A stretch of 64,000 nt of DNA, taken from Reticulitermes speratus (taxonomy: Eukaryota; Arthropoda; Insecta; Blattodea; Rhinotermitidae). This document shows, piece by piece, positions 49,501 through 61,500 of this stretch. Every line of letters begins with the position of its first letter. The stretch's first letter is position 1. The notes beneath the pieces are model-generated. The model searched no databases. It had not been told where the DNA came from and was given only the letters and a program-made list of their open reading frames with translations. The translations under genes were made by a program, and so were the position numbers. Location of the stretch: assembly GCA_021186555.1 (NCBI GenBank), contig JAJKFL010000011.1, forward strand, positions 9,882,001 through 9,946,000, read 5' to 3'.

Positions 49501-52500
49501 ATTAATATTTTAATCATTCCAATAAGGGCAGTACAATACCTAGATTAGCATATTGGGCTTGTACTCCTTTGTTCTAAATAACTCCCTGATGATGGCACCT
49601 CGGTGCCGAAACATGTAGAAGTTTCATACTTGTCTTGAATTGTATTTTATTAAGTGCATGTGTTGATTGATGTGGTAATTGTAATGATATTATGAGACCT
49701 GACATATCAATGTTGTATGCACTTGCCATCTAGAAGGAGAGGTTCAAATTTCAGTTTTTAACTGATTTTCTTTGTTATTCCACATTACACTAGAACAGTC
49801 CAATGGACAATACATAACTGCATCAAATTATTATTATTATTATTATTTATTATTATTATTATTGCAGTTGTTGTCAATATTGTTGTCATCACTGTCATTG
49901 TTGTTGAGTTCCCAGTGATTAAATTCACTGACTATCCAGTGTTCAAGGATAAGCTTGAATATAATAAGACAGTACAGTAACAGGTTTATTATTTACTGTG
50001 GTGGATTTGAAAATCTTCTACGGAGTTAAGCATATAAAGTTCATGAAGTAGTGGGGAGAAAAAAAAAGGGCGTGGAAAAGAAGGGCAATTATGTAGTACA
50101 AACGTGTCACAAAACTTGTAACATGTGTATAAACAAAGTGAAACACAACACATAACAAAATTAACACCTGAAATTTAGTGTATGCTCTGCCTGGTAAACA
50201 AAGTCAGAAACAATGAAAATATAGTTTACCTAAATGAAAAAAGAATTTTTTACCAGTGTTCATCACAGCAACTAAAGCACATTTCACTGATACATGTTCC
50301 ATATGTGATAGGATTTTCTTTAATTTTGGCTTCTCACACCATATTAAGCTTTACCGGGTAAGGACTGTTAATGTTAATATGCTGTATGCTCAAAACACTG
50401 CAAAACACAGCTCATCACTCTGTGTGTGACGTTGTTGTTTCAGTACATCAATGCTAGCCAACTTCTGATCACTGATATATTGATTCCAACAGACAGTGCA
50501 GCCTTCATGAAGGTGCAAATCTTATAAACACTTTTTTCCCTCCAGTATTACAATCATTACTTTGGAGTATTTCATGGCTTTTATGATTACAGGTAGTAGC
50601 ATATTACAAATGCTGCATGTTTCGAACACACAGTGTGTGGTGATATAGCTCTTTTGTTATGTTCTACCCAGAAACACAGGGCAGGTGGAACTTGTCAATG
50701 TATCAATTGTAACAAAGAATATGTGCTTTGAATGAAGCAATTCTGTTGTAGAATACTATGTTCTTTATTTTATATCTTGCATGAAATTACTGTTGTTGGT
50801 ACTAGTGTACCAGAAAATTGATGTTCAAAAAGCACAAAGCACGGTGCAGATAGCGCCAGTTTAAGACATTTCTGGGACCAGTGCTAAAATTCAGAGGTTC
50901 TGATGCTAAAACTGTAAGCACTGCTATATCTGTGAAGCTAAAGTTTGTTCATATGAGTTTTGTGGCTTCATTATTTTCTGTTATTTATCCTCAAAAAGGT
51001 CATTGTTAACTTTTCCAACTACATTACAGCTTCATTTTTGGAAATGAAGATACACTTTCCAGGAATTCTACCATAAGTTGGAAAAATCCCATGTCTCTCC
51101 CTTTTAAATATAGAATACATCACTACTGCTAACCACGGATTTATTTCATGACTGATTTTCTAACTGTTGTTCAGTTATCTTTTCATGCCCGGTACTGTAC
51201 AGAAAGTCAGTATGCCTGAGTTTTCTCTCTTCCTTTGCAATGTATGTATATCCTCCTTAGTATGCCCTGAATTATGTGGACTGGCAAAGCATAACACATG
51301 TCTTACATCCAATCCAAACCATGACCAGGGAATGATTATATTTAATGGAGTATCTGCGGTTTTCGTCAGTTGTAAACACAAATGTTGTAGTATTACCAGG
51401 CCTCATTCAAGCTAAGATTAGATCAGAGAAATACATCAGTATTTGCTCTGATAGTCAAGCAGCTTTGAAAGTTTACAGGCTGCTAAAACAACGTCCCCAT
51501 TAGTATGGCAGTGCCAAAGGGCGTTGAATGATATTTCCACCTATCCCTCTGTGGGACTCTTTTGGGTCCCCGGACATTCTGGAATACGTGGATATGAAAT
51601 TGCCGATAAGCTCGCAAGGGAGGGTTCTGTTCACTATTTTGTTGGACCGGAGCCAGCCCTGGGAGTCTCAAGCCAGAGCATAAAGAAGAAAATTCAGTGC
51701 CGGTTGGATAAACAGCACATGATACTGTGGCAGGGTCTTGCTGGCACTCAGAGACAGGCTCGAGAGTTGATCTCGGGCCCTCGTATTGCCGCTAAGACCA
51801 GGCTGCTGTCCTTTAATAGGACGCAATTCAGGGTAGTTATTGGCCTTCTTACCGGACATAACACCTTGAGAAGACACCTTCACATTATGGGACTGAGCGA
51901 CAGTCCCTTGTGCAGGAAATGCAGGGCAGAGGAGGAGATCTCAGCTCATGTTTTGTGTGAGTGTGAAGCCCTGGTGACACACATATATTTATCTGGGTTC
52001 CTTCTTTTTGGACCCTGAGGATGTCAGAGAACTAAGTCTGGGGGTGATCTGGAACTTCATTAGAAGGACAGGGCTCTTATGACTTGGACTTTAGCTAAGG
52101 GCACAAAGGGCCTGTCAAAGGCCTATGTGCATTGGAACCGCAAGGGCCCGACCCATTGTTTACTCATTACTCATTATCAGGCCTCAAAAACTTTCTCATG
52201 ATTCCTCATTTGCAATTCCACCATATCTCATTCTATTTTATGCTGTACAACTTAAACAGTTTATACACCTGAATTACAAATCCTCTTCCTGCTCATAATT
52301 AGACGGTGTTTACACGAGTAAATACACAGAAACTGAACATTACAACTTAGGCTCTGAGAAAAATGGAAAACATTATTTTTCTACAGAAAAGGAAACAACA
52401 GCAGTAACCACGTAACTGGCTTGTTAGTAAATAAACACAAACACATTCAGTGTGTGTTAATGACAGAATATCACAACTAATAATTTGGAACTGATGGCAA

Positions 52501-55500
52501 AATGTTACTATTATAAATGTGCATGCTCCTATGCAAGATAAGTTAACAGTCTACAGGGCCATTTTTATAAAGAATTAGAACATACACCAGTATTCAATAA
52601 ATTTCACACATACAATATGAATATAGTAAAAGCCTGATTTTACATTTCAGCATTTTGTGGTTTCTGTTATTTTACAAACTTTTTGTACAGTACTGGCCAA
52701 ATGCCCATAAGAACAATGTTTTCTGGATTTTACAATTTCCCAGATTTTACAACATTTTTAGGTAGTCCCCACAAAAAAGTAAAATCAGGGTTTTACAGTA
52801 TTATGTTACTACATTTTAATATAAAGCTACTGGAGGATCAAGTTCAAACTACGAAGGGGGTACATGAGCTTACATAAAAGAAAGCAGTCTTTATGCACTT
52901 GGATGCAAACTGTTTGGGTTTCAGGGAAAAGATACATTCAAACAGAATAAGATCAGTCCTCCTTGCAAGGATAATTTCAAAGACAAATGTAAGAAGAGGT
53001 CTATGTAGAAAGCAACGAAGTTAGAAAATTCAGTTTACTATAACTGCCACTGACAAGGAATATATAAAACAAGAACAGTACACTTTGCAAGGACGTTTCA
53101 AAGGTACATGCAACAAATATCTGGAGAATATATACATATACACATACATACAAAAAAAAATTATAGAGGTCTATGGACAGGGAAATGAAGTCAGGAACTT
53201 CAGTGTACTGTAACTGCCAATGACAATAATGATAAACAGTAAAGAGCAAAAGTACATAACTGGCAAATAGAAGGTGATTGTTATTATATATTTTTAGCCA
53301 GTTAAAGAGGAAAGAAGAAATTTACCTAAAACTAAAGCATTATTATAATTACAAAGTGAAAATATACCACTGATTGTCCAAATTTAAAATTGTCCAAGAA
53401 AGATATGCAGCAACACAAACGTGACAGTGCACGAAGTGTCTTACACTCAACTCTAACTCCATTAATTTAAAGTGCAACAATAGGCACGTGGAATAATGAA
53501 CAATAATTGTAATACTTACACTGACATTAACAGACTTGCTGAGCTGTCTGCTCTTGAGTGTGTCCTGATTCTCAGCCCGGCACCCGAAAGCACAACACAG
53601 CATAGCTGCCATCTGGATATCAGACTGCTTGGCATAATGTGCAATTCTGAAAAAGAAGTTAAGAAATGCAAGATCTGAGGTTCTCACAGGGGTGCTGCTG
53701 AAGTCTTCTTGTATGTTACACTGTGCTGACTGGTAAACAGTCACCTACATTTCAAACAACCATTCCTCTGTCTTCAGGGTAAAACAGTAGAAATGCTCCT
53801 TTGAAATATCAGTAACTATTTACTACTTGACACGCCCATAACATCACAAAAGACTTGAATCTTCAAAGTTATGAAAATTAAGTCTACACAAAATGCAGTG
53901 TACTTATCAGCAGCAGGCATGATTATAACTTTAACGATTTTATATTATTCATACCGTGCATTGTCACTGATCAAACACACAATACTCAACCAACAAATAC
54001 ACTCTTATTTTTTTTATAGATATTATATATTACATTCCCTGTAAGCTAGTCCAACATGTTTAAATCCCCTCCTGGGATCATCATCAGGGACTCTCGTAAG
54101 AGTAACAATTACACAAACAAAACTAACAATATAAGCACATGCTAAAAATTTAACCATCTTTTATACATTTTATATTTTTAGTATGTACTTATATTGTGTT
54201 TTGTTTGTGTAATTCATATTCTCACAAGTCCCTGATGATGATCCCACGAGAGGATCGAAACATGTTGGACTAGAGTACAGAAATTGTAATACAGTGAAAC
54301 CTCTATCCATCGTTTTTCAGGGGGATGGAAAACAAAAACGATACATACGGGAAAACGATAGTACCGGGAAACCATTAAAAATTATAGATAAGAACAATTT
54401 AATGATTATTATTACTTCTTGCTGAGAAAATCTTTCATTGATGTTTGTTTTGTGCAAACTTTACTCCTCAATTCAAAGTACGATTTTTCAAGGCCTAGAA
54501 CACTTTCACGATCACTGTCACTCGTGCTGTGCGCATAAAAGAAAGATTTTACTTTCATCAGCGCTTCATGCGTCTCAGCAAAGCTCTCCTCCTTCTTCCC
54601 CCTCCACACTCCCGGACGCCACGTGGCTCACGCACAGCTCCTGCACTGTTTCTACACCACAGGTTGCCACGTGACTGTCCACAGAGACGTTGCCCTCGAA
54701 TTTATCTTTGTTCATGCCACTGAACTTTTCCCAGTCTTGGGGGAAATCGTCATCATCGTTGGTCAATACGACGTCACTATCGCCTGAAGATTGTCCCTGC
54801 ACGTAACCAGCTTTCCGAAAACAATTTTCGATTGTCTGCTGGGTTACTTGTTGCAAGGCTGCCACAGTGTACTGCAAAGCTTCCAACACGTTTATCTTCT
54901 TTTTCGTATCTTTGCCTGCACCCATTAAGCAAATAGCTGTTTGCACGAGGCATTTTCTATAAAGCTGCTTATAACACTTTATTACCCCTAAATCAAGGGG
55001 CTGGACCACACTTGTACAATTTGCCGGGTACTGTATGACTTTTACATTTCTTAGAAACGATGTATACTTTGGATGTGCGGCACAATTGTCCACATAGAGG
55101 AGAATGTTTCTGTTTTGCGCACCCATACTTGCGACTAATGAACGCAGAAATGAAGAAAAAATGTCTGTGGTCATCCACGCTTTATTGTTCGTGTGGTATG
55201 TGGCAGGTAATTTTTTGACATTCTTGAAACATCGCGGTTTCGGAGATTTTCTGATAACAATCGGCACTTGTTTGTCACTTCCATCACTGTTAACACAAAG
55301 TCCACGGATTTCAAAATAAATAACAGGAATAAAATGTAATGAAGTAATAAAAACAAGAATGAATTAATAACAAAAATAAAATATTATAGGAAAAGGTTAA
55401 TAAACGATGGAAATGGTTAAACCAGGGTAACGTATGACACTATGAAGCGCACCAGAAAGCACAGAACCACTTGCAATGAAGTAAAGCTCCACAACAGTGT

Positions 55501-58500
55501 TGCCAAGTCTTCATCTAGTCCAAAGAAAAGGATGGAGAGCAAAGAGTACGGAATGCACTTCCATACTTTTTGATGGAGCCAATCCAGGTGGCACTAAGAA
55601 AGCAATACACGCACGTGCAGCGCACTAAACCATCGCTTCAAATTTAAAAAAAATCTATCAATGCGGGAAAATGTTGCGTCAGGACCGTGATTTTTCAACG
55701 CTTGATGCGGGAAAACGACAGTTCGAGGAACGATGAAGGCGGGAAAAAATAGTGTTATTTATATGGGGCTAATTTCGGGACCAAATAAGGCAGACGATAC
55801 ATGTGGGAAAACGACGTAACGGGAACGATGGATAGAGGTTTCACTGTATATAATATCTAAAAAAATAATAAGAGTGTATTTGTTGGTGGAGTATTGTGTG
55901 TTTGAACTTTAACAATATTATGAAATCTACGAACTGTCTCACTAGAGCAAAGTCTTGTTAAGAAGCTAACAATCACTCACTCACATTGAGGCTACAGACA
56001 AAATCCCCATGGATGGTGGGAAAGATAACATTAAACACCTCCCTCTCTTTGCCTACTGCAGTGTTCCCCTCCAGCCCCCACCTTGCCTCTGTCAACTAGC
56101 CAAAACTGCTTGCTGCTAGTGGAAGTTATCACTACCAACATTCACTGAACAGACTGCCAGACTGGTTGGAAATAAAGAGAAATATGCTGGAGGGAAAAGT
56201 GTGACAGCTTAACTCTCCAACAATGCTGGCGTTTAAATTCCAACTACTGTCCAGGATGGAGGGTTTGGTACATATGACTGTACAGTGCACTAAGGCTGGT
56301 GGCACGTGAAGAACTAAAAATCTGTACAGTGCACCGAGGTTGGCACTGAAGGTTTAAGGGAAATATTGAAGGGGAAGACTTCTTTCAGTGGTCTCTGTAT
56401 AGTTAAGCAATCCCCATCTATTATGGAACCCAAAATTCCATTACAGTGTTCTCAAGTTCCAGTGAAACCAGTCCAAAACTTCACATCCCATTTCTTTAAA
56501 ATCACTTTCATACTACCTCTCAACCCAGCTCTGTCTCCCAAGTGGATTCTTCCCTGATTAAGTCTGCATGTATTTCTCATCCTATCCCATGCATACACGC
56601 CCCACCCATCTCTTCCTCCTGATTTCAGATCACCCTAAGAACATGTGGTGAACACACAAGCTATGCAGTTACTCATTAAATACAGTATTATTTTTCACAG
56701 CCTTCTGTGATCTCGATTAATGAAGACTATCAAAAAAGCAGTTCTTTTAACACTGACAGAGGTACAGCAAAACAAAATTCAAAGGACTGACTTGTTGTAG
56801 CGACTACATTTCCTTTGAATAAACTTAGTGAGTAGGAAGAAGCAAGTAAGATGACAGAATTCTGCCAGCATTTGTTTTGATGTCCATTTTCACTGCAGAC
56901 TTTAAGTCAGGTACTCAGTAACAGACTTCTACTAACAGAATTTTATTTTAAAATTCAAGTCTTCTGGGATATGTTGTGTCATTAGGGTTATAGCTCCTGA
57001 TATTTCAAAGACAAGCACTACAATCCCTTGAAACATCCCACAAAACTTTAATCTTCTGAAACACCACTGCTAGAACCTCAAATCTTGTACAGGATTTTAT
57101 TTTATGAGCAAGACTTATTTTAATGTCAAATTTCTTATTGTAGAATACAGTATATAGTTCAGATATACTGCTCCAGTGTGGCTTACAGTGACTCGACCAC
57201 GGCCCTGCCAAAGGGATGGTGTGACCATAGTATGTCATCATCCAGGTCTGAGGCTGGTTGTGTAGATGCCGTAGCTGATAAACCTGCCAGAGTCCAGGCT
57301 TGCACTAGATCTCGACGACCAACTGTTGCTGCTATGGCAGAATTACGGTGGCACATGCCTGGAATATCATGGTAGTCAAACCTGTAAGGAAACCAATGCA
57401 CACAATTCAAACCTTGATGCCTCATCAATCAACACATGAACAACAAATGAAGTCATGTTTCAACAAATTCCCTATCACACTGAGACCAGAATAATGTTGG
57501 GATTTTGAGACAATTTTAAAAGACAGTATTTTCAGTGTATTTTGAGTTAATGTTAGGAATTTATATATTGTGTGTATGTACTAAACATTACTGTGAATGA
57601 AATGTATTACAAATATCAAGTTTATTACAAGAATAACACATTGTCATGGCTGAACATTGTTATTAAGCACTGATTTTATGCAAGCTATTATGTGTCATAC
57701 TGGTATTTCCAGAAGAAACAACAGCACTGGCTTTTGTAAATTAAAAAATGCCAACAGTACATACTTCACCATTATCTCTCAACATGGAACTTAACAGATC
57801 CAGAACCTGAAATCTGTACATGAATTTTTCCTGATACATTGTTTAGAACAGAAGTGCGAATAATTTTAATAACAACACCATGTTTTAAAAATTCAGTTCC
57901 CACATAATAAATTATATTTTCTGCTCGATTATATCTTCATTCTCTGGAGTATCCAGGGATTGCAATTGTGTGATTTCATAAAAGTCACAATGATTTTAAT
58001 TCTTCTTGCAATAAGTTCAGGAACTTACTGTATGCTACTTGTGGAAAGACCTTGTCTTATCCAAGAATGAACCAGTTGAAAACAAAGGGGTGAAGAATAT
58101 ATGCCTCTAACTTAGCCACATGATTTGTACAGAAGAAGTTGCTAATGCATAATGTTGATGAGGCATACATAATGTCAATGAGGTATACTGAAGTTCTAGC
58201 AGCCTTGTGTTGCACTAAGAAAGATGTACTTTCTGAGCTGCAGATGTCTTTATTAATTTCTAGGAAAATATCCAATATCATTATTGTGGTGAGTAAATAT
58301 ATAAGCATAGAAATATACATAGGGACGCAGCCTATCTTCTGCAGTCAGGATACACATTTAATTATATTAAGAAGCCTACAGACGTTCCATGCCTGACATA
58401 GAATCTTCACTTTCATTATACTCATCGCCACTGGAGCTACACTCAAGGATAACTAAATCTGCCAACAGTGATATCAGTCAGACCATCCAGCTGCCACAGT

Positions 58501-61500
58501 AATCTTCTTCTCTCGCTGCATGCTGTAAATAATCTGACCACCTTTCTGCAATTATGTTCCGTACTGATGTTTCAAGCAAAGACTGAATTTCCTGCACTTT
58601 GAAAGATGTACTGTTTGTGGCAATGTAACCTCCAACCTGACTCCACATTAGTTCTGTAGAATTCAGGTTACAGTGATATGGTGGTAAGGTACATGCCCCT
58701 CCCTCCCGACACTTGGTGATATCAGAATCAGTGTTGGTTGTAATAATATATAGTAGAAAGATGACACGAGGATGAACAAAAGCAAATACTTACTCTTAAG
58801 TCTACTGCAAGTACGTGAAATTAAGTAAACAAATTAATATGCAATTACCAATACTATTTTATACTCACACATACTTTTCCCCAAGTTCTTTGTTTATGAA
58901 AAACAGTGATGATGCGTCATATATTGTTACAATTGCTCGAGAACCTTTCTTGGATGAAGTTCTAGATGCATTCTGAAGTCCCCTTGAACTGCCATGTACA
59001 CCTCTTGACCGTGTTCGAGAAGGCTGCTTATGACAAACAGTACCATACATTAAAAGCCAAGATGAAATAATGAAATGAGAAACATCACCCCAAACTAAGG
59101 CACCCAAATTGTGATACTGAAGGTTATGATTCAGATAAACAATGAGAATAGGAACAAAGCAAGGGTGACAGGAGATAAGAAATATGCATCAACGTATTAA
59201 ATTAAGTTATAAACCAACCGATGCACACTAAAACCACTTTTTAAGTAGCTTTATTATAAAATTGTTAAAATTGTACCCCTACACGTGTTTCGATCCTAGG
59301 ATCATCGTCAGGGGGGTTTATTGCTAAAAGCTACAGTCACTTCAACACATGATTTAAAATATTCTATCTGCACTTTGAAACATAAGTTAAAATCTTGTAA
59401 AAGGATTCTCTAAAAGTTGTAAAATTATAAAGCACTGTAGATGGTAGATTGTGGAACTGCTGGCGTGTGGTATTAAAAGCATATGAAATGTTTTTGCGTG
59501 GAGCGGAGTGTACTACGTGTTGTGCTGTGAGGAGTACTTTGGTGGAGTCTCCACCATAGTACTCCTCACAGCACAACACGTAGTACACTCCGCTCCACGC
59601 AAAAACATTTCATATGCTTTTAATACCACACGCCAGCAGTTCCACAATCTACCATCTACAGTGCTTTTATAATTTTACAACTTTTAGAGAATCCTTTTAC
59701 AAGATTTTAACTTATGTTTCAAAGTGCAGATAGAATATTTTAAATCATGTGTTGAAGTGACTGTAGCTTTTAGCAATAAACCCCCCTGACGATGATCCTA
59801 GGATCGAAACACGTGTAGGGGTACAATTTTAACAATTTTATAATAAAGCTACTTAAAAAGTGGTTTTAGTGTGCATCGGTTGGTTTATAACTTAATTTAA
59901 TATGACGAAGATGCACGGTGTCAACAGTGTGAAATGCATCAACGTATTTACACCCTTCACATAAACCTGTAAAGTGAGTACTAACATAATATTAACATCC
60001 ATTCTGCTGTATCACCTTCAAAATACTTTAATTAGTTTCCCATTAGAGACAAAAGAAATATATTCTGCTTTTTTTCTCATTCCACTTTCTTCCTGTCACA
60101 GGCATTCCCTTCCTGCTTTTTCACCTTATAAAATATACTGTACCCAATTAAAAACATGACTGATTTTAGCAGAATGTGTAATAAAATTTGAAGTGTATCC
60201 CAAATCAGAACCACAGAGTACAAATAACTTCATTCCAAACCCTGTCTCTTGAACTTCCTACACAGCATTATTGACAGCCTGCCGTTAAATGCAATAAGGC
60301 CATCATCAACATCTGGGGTTAGCAACCTTTTGGCACTTGTGAGGTCACATTTGACTTTCAACTTGATGATGCAGGCCACTTGCGTAGGATACACTGATAA
60401 TGAGATAATCAGAGCATTTTGAGAATCAAATGATAGATGATGAGGTAGCACGTATATATCCACATCTATACACTCATTTCACAAATGTAAAAGTTATACA
60501 GGGTGTCTACAATGAAACGCCCTGATTTTGGAGAGTTTTTAAAAATAGGCGAATGGGTTTTCTTCAGGTCTTAAGGGTCTCCTACGTACTGCAGGAGTTC
60601 AAATTCCCGCCTAAATTTTTATGCTACCTCACGGGCCACCGTTGGGGCCCTGTTGTCATTTCACGCAAAAATGGCATCAGCTCGGGAGAAGGCGCGATTT
60701 GTTGTGTGGTTTTCAGAGTTTAAGTCCATTGTGAGGGTGCAAAGGGAGTTTCGTCGTGTTTATCAGAAAGCAGCACCAGACGCCAAGAGGATTAAAGCAT
60801 GGCACAACAAGTTTCTGGAGACTGGGAGCGTCTTGAAAGGGCACGGAGGAGGCCGGCAACATGTCTCCGACGAGAAGGTAGAGAACATCCGTAAAGAGTT
60901 CATCCGAAGTCCAAGGAAGTCAATTCGTCGGGCTTCACGGGAACTGCAGATGCCACGAGCAACTGTGCATAAGGTTCTCCGAAAGCGGTTGCGTCTCTAT
61001 GCGTACAAGGTGCAGATTCTGCAGGAGCTGAAACCAGAGGACAAGCCACGGCGACACAAGTTTTGCCTGTGACATGCTTGACCGAATCGACAGAGACCCC
61101 AACTTTCTGACAAACATCATGTTTTCAGACGAGGCCACTTTTCATGTCTCTGGTGCTGTAAACAGGCATAATGTTCGGATATGGGGATCACAGCAACCGC
61201 ACAGTGTCATGGAACATGTGCTAGACAGCCCGAAAGTGAACGTTTGGTGTGGCGTCATGTGCAACATGATCATCGGACCGTTTTTCTTTGCAGAGAAGAT
61301 TGTCACAGGCAGCTCATACCTGGACATGCTGCAGCTCTACGCCTTTCCTCAGCTGGAACACCTGCAGCCAAATGTCTTTTTTCAACAAGACGGTGCTCCA
61401 CCCCACTGGTCGCTAGACGTGCGGCGAGCTCTGAATGCAACATTTCCAGGCCGTTGGATAGGACGAGATGGACCAACGGATTGGCCTCCACGTTCCCCTG

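Larger units (their letters stand above)
49022..49693 (-). mobile_element. Palindromic hammerhead-like retroelement, copy C
   Basis: Diverged arms of about 290 bp (from 49049 inward and from 49683 inward), each with CTGATGAT and a stem whose sequence differs from the other family members (GGCACC..GGTGCC). The tail on the minus strand is TGCATGGTATGAATATCAT. An 8-bp target duplication ATGATATT (49014-49021 and 49694-49701) flanks it. Outer arms begin ACATCAACC. In the WDR59 intron between 53520 and 45598. Confidence 0.75.
53946..55904 (-). mobile_element. Palindromic hammerhead-like retroelement, copy D, split by a Tigger
   Basis: Outer arms (53971 onward and up to 55904) mirror each other through AACACACAATACTC and ACCAACAAATACACTCTTAT. 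The right arm is interrupted at 54291 by a Tigger. The tail at the left end, read on the minus strand, is TGCACGGTATGAATAATAT. The 9-bp target duplication AACTTTAAC (53937-53945 and 55905-55913) brackets the whole composite, showing that the palindromic element came first. Related to copy A in the outer arms. Confidence 0.8.
59199..59933 (+). mobile_element. Palindromic hammerhead-like retroelement, copy E (longest)
   Basis: Near-perfect palindrome of about 700 bp with its centre at GGTGGAGTCTCCACC (about 59550) and a right tail ATGCACGGTGTCAACAGTG. Both arms carry CTGACGAT, GATCCTAGGATC, GAAACACGTGTA. A 15-bp target duplication ATGCATCAACGTATT (59184-59198 and 59934-59948) flanks it. The high arm identity suggests a young insertion or recent arm conversion. 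In the first WDR59 intron of the window. Confidence 0.9.
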
